NCBI RefSeq assembly: GCF_000310145.2
Contig: NZ_AMXA01000028.1
Location: 1 to 48,085 of the forward strand
Length of the DNA stretch: 48,085 nucleotides
Direction of reading: 5' to 3'
Origin: Thauera sp. 28
GTDB lineage: Bacteria > Pseudomonadota > Gammaproteobacteria > Burkholderiales > Rhodocyclaceae
Position 1 is the first letter of the stretch. Each line of letters begins with the position of its first letter. The notes under the pieces are model-generated. The model saw nothing but the letters and a program-made list of their open reading frames with translations, had not been told where the DNA came from and did not search any database. Position numbers and translations under genes: made by a program. Below, piece after piece: positions 33,811-42,539 of the stretch.

Positions 33811-34439
33811 TTACCCTTGCGCTCCTCGCGCACACGGGCGATGAGCTGGTCCGTCACCTTGAGCGTATTGACGTGGCTGCCACTGAGCGAGGCAGACGTC
33901 ACATATGTGCCATCGATGACCACGGTGGGAACACCCTGGACCTTCATCGCCCGAGCGAGCTGGTCCGCGCGCTGCACCAGCGAATTCACCCCGAAGGACT
34001 TGTAGGCATCCATGAACTTGGCCGGGTCGGCCACCTTGCCACTCACCCACTCACGCACCTGCTCCTCGGTAAACAGCGGGCGCTTTTCCTCCTGAACGGC
34101 CACGAACACCGCACCGTGAATGGCGTCGAGCTGACCTGACACCTCGGCCGCGTAGTAAAGCCGCGCAAGCCCGGTGAGCTGCGCGTTGTTCCAGATCGCC
34201 GGCACTGCGCGGAAGGAAACGTCCTCGGGGAGCTTCTTTTTCCAGTCGCTGATCAGCGGATCGAAATCACGGCAGTGCGGGCAGCCGTAGTGGAAGAACT
34301 CGACGACCTCGATCTTGCTCGGATCATCCCCCTTCTGCGGCGGATTCAACACGGTGAACGGGCTCTGCGCCCAGCTCACGGATGCGGTCGGCAAGGCAAG
34401 GGCGAGGGCGCTGAGTTTGAGTGCATCACGACGATTCAT
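33807..34439 (-). CDS. dsbA: Thiol:disulfide interchange protein DsbA
   Basis: A 210-residue periplasmic oxidase that puts disulfides into exported proteins. The signal peptide is MNRRDALKLSALALALPTASVSWA, cleaved near residue 24; its RR pair might allow Tat export but the motif is incomplete. The thioredoxin-fold active site is FFHYGCPHCRDFDP with C53 and C56, and the cis-proline loop is VQGVPTVVIDG. Length and the inserted helical domain fit DsbA. Its stop overlaps the PilZ gene, and it lies 74 bases downstream of the SPOR gene. DsbB is not in the window. Confidence 0.95.
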   Translation of the reverse strand: MNRRDALKLSALALALPTASVSWAQSPFTVLNPPQKGDDPSKIEVVEFFHYGCPHCRDFDPLISDWKKKLPEDVSFRAVPAIWNNAQLTGLARLYYAAEVSGQLDAIHGAVFVAVQEEKRPLFTEEQVREWVSGKVADPAKFMDAYKSFGVNSLVQRADQLARAMKVQGVPTVVIDGTYVTSASLSGSHVNTLKVTDQLIARVREERKGK

Positions 34440-34513
34440 GCTGTGCTCCGTTGGCTGTCAGGTCAATCAGACGCTGCGGTGTGCCGGGCGTTCCCGGCCG
34501 CCACATCTGGAGA

Positions 34514-35107
34514 TCAAGGGTTGCCGCGGCTTACCGAGGCATTGAAGCCGGCCTCGGCCAGACGCGCGCGCATCGGGTTCATGTCTTCCGGGCGCGCGAA
34601 GGGGCCGATCCGGACCCGATGCACCACCCGCCCATCTTCGAGCTGGGCGCGCTGGGCGCTGGCCTGGATGCCGGACAGGGCCAGGCGGGCCTTCAGATTG
34701 TCGGCCTCGCTCGGATTCTCGAATGCTCCGACCTGCAGGTACAGACGCTCGACCGGTCGCGCGACTGCATCCTCGACCGGCGCCTGGAGGGTCGGCGGGG
34801 TGGTCGGGGTCGGGGCCTGGGCCGGCACGTTCTCACCCTGCGGGAGGATGCGGTAGAACTCGAAATCCTGCTTGACCACCGGGCGATCGCCCGGCTTGCC
34901 CGGCAAGGCGGCGGGGCCGTTGTCGGGCGCCTGCACGCGCGGCGCGACCGGCGCGGGCTGGAAAGGGTTGGCACGGGTGAAGTACCAGGCGGCACCGGCT
35001 GCGATCAGCGCACCGAAGACCAAGCCGATGAAAATGCCGATCAGCGTCCCGCCGGCGCTCCTGGCCGGCGCGCGGGCGGCACGCGCCGGCTTGCGGTCTC
35101 GACTCAC
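34514..35107 (-). CDS. SPOR-domain cell-division-type membrane protein (FtsN-like)
   Basis: A 197-residue single-pass protein. It has a basic cytoplasmic start (MSRDRKPARAARAPARSAGG), one membrane helix at about 21-43 and a proline-rich periplasmic linker. The C-terminal SPOR domain begins about 120 (RLYLQVGAFENPSEADNLKARLA) and binds denuded peptidoglycan at the division septum. The gene follows argS directly, a conserved arrangement in many betaproteobacteria. The start is GTG at 35107 with GGGGAG seven bases upstream. An FtsN role is plausible but SPOR proteins are several per genome. Confidence 0.85.
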   Translation of the reverse strand: MSRDRKPARAARAPARSAGGTLIGIFIGLVFGALIAAGAAWYFTRANPFQPAPVAPRVQAPDNGPAALPGKPGDRPVVKQDFEFYRILPQGENVPAQAPTPTTPPTLQAPVEDAVARPVERLYLQVGAFENPSEADNLKARLALSGIQASAQRAQLEDGRVVHRVRIGPFARPEDMNPMRARLAEAGFNASVSRGNP

Positions 35108-35123
35108 GATTGCGCTCCCCGCA

Positions 35124-36887
35124 TCACATCGACTCGGGCGCGGACACGCCCAGCATCTTCAGGCCGGTGACGAGCACCTGGCGCACCGCGGCGGCAAGCG
35201 CCAGGCGGGCGAGCTTGAGCGCCTCGTCCTCGACCAGCATGCGCTCGGCGTTGTACCAGCTGTGGAAGTCGGCAGCGAGATCCTTGAGGTAGAAGGCGAT
35301 CTGGTGCGGTGCGTAATCCGCAGCCGCGTTCTGCACCAGCTCGGGGAAGCTCGCCAGACGGGCGCACAGGGCAAGCTCACGCTCGTTCTGCAGCAGACCG
35401 AGATCGGCCGCGGCCAGCTCGACCGCCTCGCCACCCCACTGGTTGAGCACCGAGCACACCCGGGCATGGGCGTACTGCACGTAGTACACCGGATTCTCGT
35501 TGCTCTGGCTCTTGGCAAGATCGAGGTCGAAATCCAGGTGCTGATCGGACTTGCGCAGCACGTAGAAGAAGCGGCAGGCGTCGTTGCCGACTTCGCGGCG
35601 CAGCTCGCGCAGGGTGACGAACTCACCCGAGCGGGTGGACATCGAGGTCTTTTGGCCGTTGCGGTACAGCACTGCGAACTGCACCAGCGCCACCTCGAGC
35701 TTCTCGGGCGGCAGGCCGAGCGCGGCGATGGCGCCCTTCACGCGCGGGATGTAGCCGTGGTGGTCGGCACCCCAGATGTCGATGACGCGATCGAAGCCGC
35801 GCTCGTACTTGTTGAGGTGGTAGGCGATGTCAGAAGCGAAGTAGGTGTACAGACCGTTCTCGCGCTGCACGACGCGGTCCTTCTCGTCACCGAAAGCGGT
35901 GGAGCGGAACCACTTCGCGCCGTCCTGCAGGTAGATGTGACCCTGCTTCTCGAGCTGAGCGACCGCGCGCTCGACCAGGCCGGTGTCGAACAGGCTCTGC
36001 TCGGAGAACCACTTGTCGAAACGCACGCCGAATTCCTGCAGGTCCTCGCGGCCATCGCCGAGCTGCTCGTTGAGCGCGAAGCCATGCACCCAGGGGTAAT
36101 CCTCGCCCAGCAAGCGCTTGGCGTTGGCGATCAGCGCGTCGAGGTGCTCCTCGCGCTGCTGCTTGGCCTCGTCGTCCTTGCGATCGGCCGGCGGCAGGCC
36201 GGGGGTGCCGGCGAGGATCTGCTCGGCGCTGACCCTGGCGAAGCGATCCTGATGCGCGTCGCGCATCTCACGGCCCATGTCGATCACGTAGTCGCCCTGG
36301 TAGGCATTCGGCGGGAACGGAATCTCGATACCGAAGAAAGCCAGGTAGCGCAGCCAGGTCGACAGCGCCAGGATGTCCATCTGGCGTCCGGCGTCGTTGA
36401 CGTAATACTCGCGGGTGACGTCATAGCCGGCAAACGCCAGCACGTCCGACAACGAGGCGCCGTAGGCCGCACCGCGGCCGTGGCCGACATGAAGCGGGCC
36501 GGTCGGGTTGGCGGAGACGAATTCGACCTGCACCTTGACGCCCTTGACGTCGCCACGGCCAAACCCCGCGCCCTTGCCAAGCACCTCGCGCACGACCGCT
36601 GTCTTGGCGCTTGCGGCCAGGGTGAAGTTGATGAAACCGGCTCCGGCAACCTCCGCCTTCTCGACCAGCTTCGAGGCCGGAAGCTCGGCGAGCAGCAGAC
36701 CAGCGAGCTCGCGCGGATTGCGTTTGAGCGGCTTGGCCAGTTGCAGCGCGAGGTTGGTGGCGAAATCACCGTGGCTCGCCTGCTTCGGGCGCTCCAGCAG
36801 GATGGGCGTATCGACCAGGTCGGGCGCCACGCTCTTCAGCGCGGTCTTGAGCAGGTCGGTCAACAGGACTTTGGGGTCGGCGCTCAT
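35124..36887 (-). CDS. argS: Arginyl-tRNA synthetase
   Basis: A 587-residue class I synthetase that charges tRNA-Arg in the cytosol. The N-terminal Add-1 domain (about 1-110) is followed by the HIGH-type motif SANPTGPLHVGHGRGA, and then by the YVNDAGRQ segment. The GADHHGYIPRVKGAIAALG region and the KMSKS counterpart KTSMSTRSGEFVTL follow. The C-terminal anticodon-binding domain ends with the usual LKMLGVSAPESM. The start at 36887 follows from homology; the frame stays open far upstream but over the ubiB start region. A perfect TATAAT lies 29 bases upstream. Confidence 0.97.
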   Translation of the reverse strand: MSADPKVLLTDLLKTALKSVAPDLVDTPILLERPKQASHGDFATNLALQLAKPLKRNPRELAGLLLAELPASKLVEKAEVAGAGFINFTLAASAKTAVVREVLGKGAGFGRGDVKGVKVQVEFVSANPTGPLHVGHGRGAAYGASLSDVLAFAGYDVTREYYVNDAGRQMDILALSTWLRYLAFFGIEIPFPPNAYQGDYVIDMGREMRDAHQDRFARVSAEQILAGTPGLPPADRKDDEAKQQREEHLDALIANAKRLLGEDYPWVHGFALNEQLGDGREDLQEFGVRFDKWFSEQSLFDTGLVERAVAQLEKQGHIYLQDGAKWFRSTAFGDEKDRVVQRENGLYTYFASDIAYHLNKYERGFDRVIDIWGADHHGYIPRVKGAIAALGLPPEKLEVALVQFAVLYRNGQKTSMSTRSGEFVTLRELRREVGNDACRFFYVLRKSDQHLDFDLDLAKSQSNENPVYYVQYAHARVCSVLNQWGGEAVELAAADLGLLQNERELALCARLASFPELVQNAAADYAPHQIAFYLKDLAADFHSWYNAERMLVEDEALKLARLALAAAVRQVLVTGLKMLGVSAPESM

Positions 36888-36915
36888 GGCACTCGGGATG
36901 GATTCGAAACGCGCG

Positions 36916-36921
36916 ATTATA
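36916..36921 (-). promoter_or_regulatory. Candidate -10 box of argS
   Basis: TATAAT, a perfect match to consensus, is read on the minus strand at 36921-36916. Transcription would begin near 36909, about 22 bases before the start codon. No convincing -35 element is seen at the right distance. Confidence 0.45.
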
Positions 36922-37057
36922 GCGGAAGGCAGCCTCGGGCCCGGTCGAGGATGTGAGCGCAGATTGCGCGCCGTGGCAGGCGTCACGCACAGGCGGCGTT
37001 CCCCCGCCGTCGCTTTCCGGCTAAAGTCCCGGGTTTGCGTCTGCCCGGCTTCCCAAC

Positions 37058-38587
37058 GTGCGCCTCTTCCGCCTCGCCAAGATCGTCTCCGTGAGCCTGC
37101 GCTTCGGCCTCGACCGCATGGTCCTCGACGCCGACAGCAGCGGACGCCTTGAACGCATATGGCATACGATCTTCTTCTGGCGGACGTTTTCCCAGCCGCG
37201 CGGCGCACGCCTTCGCCAGGCGCTCGAGTCGCTGGGACCGATCTTCGTCAAGTTCGGCCAGATGCTGTCCACCCGGCGCGACCTGCTGCCCCCCGACCTC
37301 GCCGACGAGCTGGCGCTGCTGCAGGACCGCGTCCCCCCTTTCCCCACCGAGCAGGCGCTGGCGGTACTGGAGGGCTTCTACGGCAAACCGATCGACGAGG
37401 TCTTCGACGACTTCGAGCGAACCCCGGTCGCCTCTGCCTCGGTGGCGCAAGTGCACTTCGCCCTCCTGCCCGACGGCACCGAGGTCGCCGTCAAGGTGTT
37501 GCGCCCCGGCATCGAGCGCGTGATCGAGCACGATCTTGCGCTGCTCGAGGTCGCTGCCGTGCTGCTCGAGAAGATCTGGCCCGAGGGCCGTCGCCTGAAG
37601 CCGCGCGAGGTCGTCGCCGAGTTCAGCAAGTACCTGCACGACGAACTCGACCTGATGCGCGAAGCCGCCAACTGCTCGCAACTGCGGCGCAACTTCACGG
37701 AGTCCTCGCTGCTCATCGTGCCCGAAGTGCATTGGGACTGGTGCGGCAGCAAGGTCATGGTGATGGAGCGCATGCGCGGCGTGCCGATCTCGCAGACGCC
37801 CGCGCTGCTCGCCCAGGGCACCGACCTGTCGGCGCTGTCGCGCGCCGGCGTGGAGATCTTCTTCACCCAGGTGTTCCGCGACGGCTTCTTCCATGCCGAC
37901 ATGCACCCGGGCAACATCTTCGTGCACCGCGACGGGCGCTACATCGCGCTCGACTTCGGCATCATGGGCACGCTCAACGAGGTGGACAAGAACTACCTCG
38001 CCACCAACTTCCTCGCCTTCTTCAAGCGCGACTACCGGCGCGTGGCGCTTGCCCACATCGAAGCCGGCTGGGTGCCGGCGAAGACGCGCGTGGACGAGTT
38101 CGAGGCCGCGATCCGCACCGTGTGCGAGCCGATCTTCGACAAGCCGCTCAAGGACATCTCCTTCGGCAAGACCCTGCTGCGCCTGTTCCAGACCGCACGC
38201 CGTTTCGAGATGGAAGTGCAGCCCCAGCTCGTGCTGCTGCAGAAGACCCTGCTCAACATCGAAGGCCTCGGCCGCCAGCTCGACCCCGAGCTCGACCTGT
38301 GGAAGACCGCCAAGCCCTTCCTGGAGCGCTGGATGGATGAGCGCATGGGCATGCGTGCGCTGGTGCGCGGCGTCAAGGAAGAAGCACCGGCCTGGGCCGG
38401 CACGCTGCCGCAGCTGCCTCGCCTGGTGCACCATGCGCTGACCGAATCCGGCCGCCAGCAGAGCGCGCAACAGCAGCGCCTGGACGACCTGGCAGCCGGC
38501 CAGCGCCGGCTCACCCGCCTGCTGCTGCTGGTCGGCGCGGTCGCAGCCACCCTGCTCGGCCTCGAGCTGCATCGCCTGCTGGGCTGA
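37058..38587 (+). CDS. ubiB: Ubiquinone biosynthesis ATPase/kinase-like protein UbiB
   Basis: A 509-residue member of the UbiB/ADCK atypical kinase family, needed for ubiquinone synthesis. Hallmarks: the family-specific KxGQ motif in [17 protein letters not shown], the lysine strand [10 protein letters not shown], the catalytic loop [13 protein letters not shown] and the metal-binding ALDFGIMG. A hydrophobic C-terminal helix (about 488-506) anchors it to the inner membrane. The start is GTG at 37058, since [19 protein letters not shown] matches the family N-terminus; the ribosome site is weak. It is divergent from argS. Together with ubiUV at the right end it puts two quinone-related loci in one window. 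Confidence 0.95.
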   Translation: MRLFRLAKIVSVSLRFGLDRMVLDADSSGRLERIWHTIFFWRTFSQPRGARLRQALESLGPIFVKFGQMLSTRRDLLPPDLADELALLQDRVPPFPTEQALAVLEGFYGKPIDEVFDDFERTPVASASVAQVHFALLPDGTEVAVKVLRPGIERVIEHDLALLEVAAVLLEKIWPEGRRLKPREVVAEFSKYLHDELDLMREAANCSQLRRNFTESSLLIVPEVHWDWCGSKVMVMERMRGVPISQTPALLAQGTDLSALSRAGVEIFFTQVFRDGFFHADMHPGNIFVHRDGRYIALDFGIMGTLNEVDKNYLATNFLAFFKRDYRRVALAHIEAGWVPAKTRVDEFEAAIRTVCEPIFDKPLKDISFGKTLLRLFQTARRFEMEVQPQLVLLQKTLLNIEGLGRQLDPELDLWKTAKPFLERWMDERMGMRALVRGVKEEAPAWAGTLPQLPRLVHHALTESGRQQSAQQQRLDDLAAGQRRLTRLLLLVGAVAATLLGLELHRLLG

Positions 38588-38691
38588 GCCGAGCGGAGGC
38601 TGAACGAATCGGGCGCCCCCGCATCCAACTCATGCACACATGATTCGGCCCGCCGCGTGCGGGCGCGACCAGGATGCATGGAGGTGCCGTA

Positions 38692-40911
38692 ATGACGACG
38701 ACACGCATGGATGGCATGGCGCCGCACGTACCTCACTCGATGATCCGGGTGATCGGCGCCGCGAGCGCGCTCGGCGCCCCTGCCCCAGGTACGGCGGCCA
38801 GCCCCGACAGTCTGCAAAGCGGTGGCCTTTGCGCCCATCTGCACGCAATCGGACTCGGCGTCGACTGGCTCGAGACCCTGCGCCCCCTCGCTGCCGGCGT
38901 ACCTGCACAGGCGGCAGCTCAGACAGGAGCCGATCCGGCAAGCACTGCCGAGAGCACGGAAGTCGCCGACATGGCCCGGCGCCTCGACGACAATGGCCGC
39001 TTTGCCCGTCGCCTCGCCGACCATGTGGCAGCAGTGCCACCCGGCAGCTTCCCGCTCGTGCTCGGTGGTGACCATGCAATCGCCGCAGGCACCTGGCGAG
39101 GCGTAGGCCGACGCTGCGGACGCTCCCCCGGGCTGCTGTGGATCGACGCCCACCTCGACAGCCACACCGACACCAGCACCCACTCCGGCAACATCCACGG
39201 CATGCCTCTGGCTGCGCTGCTGGGGGTCGGCCACCCGCAACTGTGCGACATCCCCGGGCCGACGCTGGATCCCGCGCGCACCTGCGTGCTCGGCGCACGC
39301 GCCTGGGAGGCCGAGGAGCGCGACCTGCTCAGGCGTCTGGGCGTGCGCATCTTCGACATGGAGGAGATTGCGCAGCGCGGTCTGGCGGCCGTGTTCTGCG
39401 ATGCACTGAGCATCGTGCGCGCAGACGAGCAGGCGGGCTTCGGCGTCAGCCTCGACCTCGACGCCCTCGATCCGGGCCATTTCCCGGCGGTGAGCTGCCC
39501 CGAGCCCGGCGGCCTGGCACCCCGTGCGCTCACCGACTGCCTGTTCAGTCTGCGCGCCTGCGCCGACTTCATCGCGCTGGAGATCGTCGAATACCGTCCC
39601 GAACTGGATGCCGACGGCAGCGGCATGCGCTGGGTACGCGAGCTTGCCGCTGCTGCGCTCGGCCCATCGACCGCCTGGCTGCGCGAGAAGGAACGCCGCT
39701 ACGGCGCCGCCAATTACGCCCCGCTCCCCGCCGTGTTCCAGCGCGGCGAGGGCGTCTGGCTGTGGGACACCGACGGCCGGCGTTACCTTGACATGATGAG
39801 CGCCTACTCGGCAGTGAGCTTCGGCCACAGCCACCCGCGCCTGGTCCAGGCCCTCACCGAGCAGGCCCAGCGCCTGGCGCTGACCTCGCGCGCCTTCTCC
39901 AGCGACCGTCTGCCGGTCTTCCTCGAGCGCCTGTGCGCGACCTTCGGCTATGAGCGTGCCCTGCCCGTCAATACCGGCCTGGAAGCCGTGGAGACGGCCT
40001 TGAAGGCGGCACGCAAATGGGGCTACCAGGTCAAGGGCATCGCCCCCGGAAAGGCCCGCATCATCGCCTGCGATGGCAACTTCCATGGCCGCTCCATCGC
40101 CATCGTCGGACTCTCCTCCAATGCGCACTATCGCGCCGGCTTCGGCCCCTTCCCGCCGGGGCTCGAACGCATCCCCTTCGGCGACGCCGACGCCCTCGAA
40201 GCGGCAATCACCCCCGACACTGCTGCCTTTCTGGTCGAGCCGATCCAGGGCGAGGGCGGCATCGTGGTGCCGCCGGCTGGCTACCTGTCCCGATGCGCCG
40301 AGATCTGCCGCCGGCACAAGGTGTTGCTGATCGCCGACGAGGTGCAAACCGGCCTCGGCCGTACCGGGCGCCTGCTCGCCTGCGACCACGAGGGCGTGCG
40401 TGCCGACGGACTCATCCTGGGCAAGGCCCTGGGCGGCGGACTGCTGCCGGTATCGGCCTTCCTTGCCGATCGCGCGCTCATGGACGTGTTCGGCCCCGGC
40501 GACCATGGCTCGACCTTCGGCGGCAACCCATTGGCAGCTGCCGTAGGCACCGAAGTGCTGGCGCTGCTCGAACAGCTCCGGCCCTGGGAGCGCGCCGAGC
40601 GGCTCGGCACACACCTGATCCAGTCCCTGCGCGACGCGGACCTGCCCGGCGTGCGCGCGATCCGTGGCCGGGGCCTGCTGGTCGGGGTCGCCTTCGAGCC
40701 GAACTTCGCCGACGCCGGCGCCATTGCCGAGCGCCTGCTCGCACACGCCATCGCCACTCGCGACACCAACGGCAACGTGCTGCGCCTGGCGCCACCGCTG
40801 ATCATCGACGAGGAGACGCTGGAGCAGGCGATCACCACCATCGTGACCACGCTGCGTGCGTTCGCGGCGAAACGGACACGGCTCGCCGACAGCGTTGCAG
40901 ATCTGCAATGA
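38692..40911 (+). CDS. Bifunctional arginase / ornithine aminotransferase fusion
   Basis: One 739-residue frame with two full enzymes. Residues about 17-325 are a ureohydrolase of the arginase type, with all metal ligands: H128 (LGGDHAIAAGT), D152, H154, D156 (WIDAHLDSHTD), D255 and D257 (SLDLDALDP). HSGNIHGMPLAALLG and CPEPGGL are also typical. Residues about 333-725 are a class III aminotransferase closest to ornithine delta-aminotransferase: PVNTGLEAVETALKAARKWGY, DGNFHGR, IADEVQTGLGRTG with D549, and the PLP lysine K578 in ILGKALGGG. Together they would convert arginine to urea and ornithine, then to glutamate semialdehyde. The start at 38692 has GGAGGTG five bases upstream; an ATG at 38674 is less likely. 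A symporter gene follows. Confidence 0.92.
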   Translation: MTTTRMDGMAPHVPHSMIRVIGAASALGAPAPGTAASPDSLQSGGLCAHLHAIGLGVDWLETLRPLAAGVPAQAAAQTGADPASTAESTEVADMARRLDDNGRFARRLADHVAAVPPGSFPLVLGGDHAIAAGTWRGVGRRCGRSPGLLWIDAHLDSHTDTSTHSGNIHGMPLAALLGVGHPQLCDIPGPTLDPARTCVLGARAWEAEERDLLRRLGVRIFDMEEIAQRGLAAVFCDALSIVRADEQAGFGVSLDLDALDPGHFPAVSCPEPGGLAPRALTDCLFSLRACADFIALEIVEYRPELDADGSGMRWVRELAAAALGPSTAWLREKERRYGAANYAPLPAVFQRGEGVWLWDTDGRRYLDMMSAYSAVSFGHSHPRLVQALTEQAQRLALTSRAFSSDRLPVFLERLCATFGYERALPVNTGLEAVETALKAARKWGYQVKGIAPGKARIIACDGNFHGRSIAIVGLSSNAHYRAGFGPFPPGLERIPFGDADALEAAITPDTAAFLVEPIQGEGGIVVPPAGYLSRCAEICRRHKVLLIADEVQTGLGRTGRLLACDHEGVRADGLILGKALGGGLLPVSAFLADRALMDVFGPGDHGSTFGGNPLAAAVGTEVLALLEQLRPWERAERLGTHLIQSLRDADLPGVRAIRGRGLLVGVAFEPNFADAGAIAERLLAHAIATRDTNGNVLRLAPPLIIDEETLEQAITTIVTTLRAFAAKRTRLADSVADLQ

Positions 40912-41032
40912 AGCAGGCGTGTTCGCGCACGGATCGACCACATTCGCCCCCCATCGCAACGCCTCCTGTTGCTAAACTCGCGCCTGTTTTTCCAACCGTG
41001 CGCGTGCGTGCGCCTCAACGAAGGGCTCCCTG

Positions 41033-42493
41033 ATGCTGCTCTGGCTTGTCGTCGCCTATCTGGTCATTTCCATCGGCATCGGACTGTATGCCGCCACCCG
41101 GGTACACAATGCGCGCGACTACATCACTGCGGGTCGCAACCTGCCGATGTACATCGTGCTGGCGATGGTGTTCGCAACCTGGTTCGGCGCCGAGACCGTG
41201 CTCGGCATCTCGGCCACCTTCCTGGACGAAGGCTTCCGTGGGCTGATCTCCGACCCACTGGGCGCGGCAGCCTGCCTGGTCCTGTTCGGCCTCATCTTCG
41301 CCCGCCCGCTCTACCGCATGAACCTGCTCACGCTGGGCGACTTCTTCCGCATGCGCTACAACCGCACGACCGAGCTCGTGCTGTCGATCTGCATCGTGCT
41401 GTCCTACCTTGGCTGGGTAGCGGCGCAGATCACCGCGCTCGGACTGGTGTTCAATGTATTGTCGAACGACGTCGTGAGCATGAACGAGGGCATGCTGATC
41501 GGCGCCGCCGTCGTGCTGGTCTATACCTTGTTCGGCGGCATGTGGTCGGTGGCACTGACCACCTTCGTGCAGATGATCGTGATCGTGATCGGCCTGGTGT
41601 GGGTCACCTGGCTTGCCGGCGACAAGGCTGGCGGCTTCGAACTCGTCATCGCCAAGGCCGCGGCCGAGGGCAAGTTCGAGTGGCTGCCTTCCCTCGACCT
41701 CATCGACATGATCGCCTGGTTCGCTGCCTTCGCCACCATGGCGCTGGGCTCGATCCCGCAGCAGGACGTCTTCCAGCGTGTCAACTCGTCGAAGAACGAG
41801 CGCGTCGCCGTATGGGGTACCACACTGGGGGGTGTGAGCTACTTCTTCTTTGCTGCGGTGCCGCTGTTCCTCGCCTATACCGCCAACATCATCGACCCCG
41901 GCATGGTCGAGCGCCTGATGGAGCAGGACTCGCAGCTCATCCTGCCCACGCTGATCCTCCAGCACATGCCCTTCTTCGCCCAGGTGATCTTCTTTGGCGC
42001 CCTGCTGTCGGTGATCATGAGCACCGCCTCGGGCACCCTGCTCGCGCCCTCGGTGACCTTCTCCGAGAACGTGCTGCGCGGCTTCATCCCGGGCATGAGC
42101 GACCGCGCCTTCCTGCTCAGCACGCGGGTCACCGTGGTGGTGTTCACCGTCCTCGTGACCTGGTACGCCACCACCACAGAGGCCACCATCCACCACATGG
42201 TCGAGAGCGCCTATCGCGTAACGCTGGCCGGCGCTTTCGTGCCCCTGGCCGCCGGCCTGTTCTGGAAGCGCGCCAACAACCTGGGGGCAGCGCTGGCCAT
42301 CATCCTCGGCCTGTCGACCTGGCTACTGCTGGAGATCTTCGTCACCGAGGGCGACGTCGAGCCCCAGCTCTACGGCCTGGCGGCAAGCGCGCTCGGCATG
42401 CTGGTCGGCGGCCTGATCGGCCCCAAGACGCACCACAGGCCGCAGGTCGGTGGTCATCGCGCCGCCGCAGGCACCTACCACACCGCGCGTTGA
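41033..42493 (+). CDS. Sodium:solute symporter (SSS family)
   Basis: A 486-residue inner-membrane transporter with about 13 hydrophobic helices. SSS marks include RVHNARDYITAGRNLPMYIVLAMVFATWFGAETVLG (read in parts), the GWVAAQITALG helix, and IPQQDVFQRVNSSKNERVAVWGT, typical of the family between helices 6 and 7. The LSVIMSTASGTLLAPSVTFSENV helix is the Na2-site region. Length is normal. The start at 41033 has GAAGGG upstream. It lies 121 bases after the arginase/aminotransferase fusion gene in the same direction, so an amino acid or related nitrogen compound may be the substrate; this is only context. Confidence 0.9.
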   Translation: MLLWLVVAYLVISIGIGLYAATRVHNARDYITAGRNLPMYIVLAMVFATWFGAETVLGISATFLDEGFRGLISDPLGAAACLVLFGLIFARPLYRMNLLTLGDFFRMRYNRTTELVLSICIVLSYLGWVAAQITALGLVFNVLSNDVVSMNEGMLIGAAVVLVYTLFGGMWSVALTTFVQMIVIVIGLVWVTWLAGDKAGGFELVIAKAAAEGKFEWLPSLDLIDMIAWFAAFATMALGSIPQQDVFQRVNSSKNERVAVWGTTLGGVSYFFFAAVPLFLAYTANIIDPGMVERLMEQDSQLILPTLILQHMPFFAQVIFFGALLSVIMSTASGTLLAPSVTFSENVLRGFIPGMSDRAFLLSTRVTVVVFTVLVTWYATTTEATIHHMVESAYRVTLAGAFVPLAAGLFWKRANNLGAALAIILGLSTWLLLEIFVTEGDVEPQLYGLAASALGMLVGGLIGPKTHHRPQVGGHRAAAGTYHTAR

Positions 42494-42539
42494 CCCCACG
42501 GCCAGCGCGTCCTGAGGCCAGGCCAAGGGGGCGGCAGTC

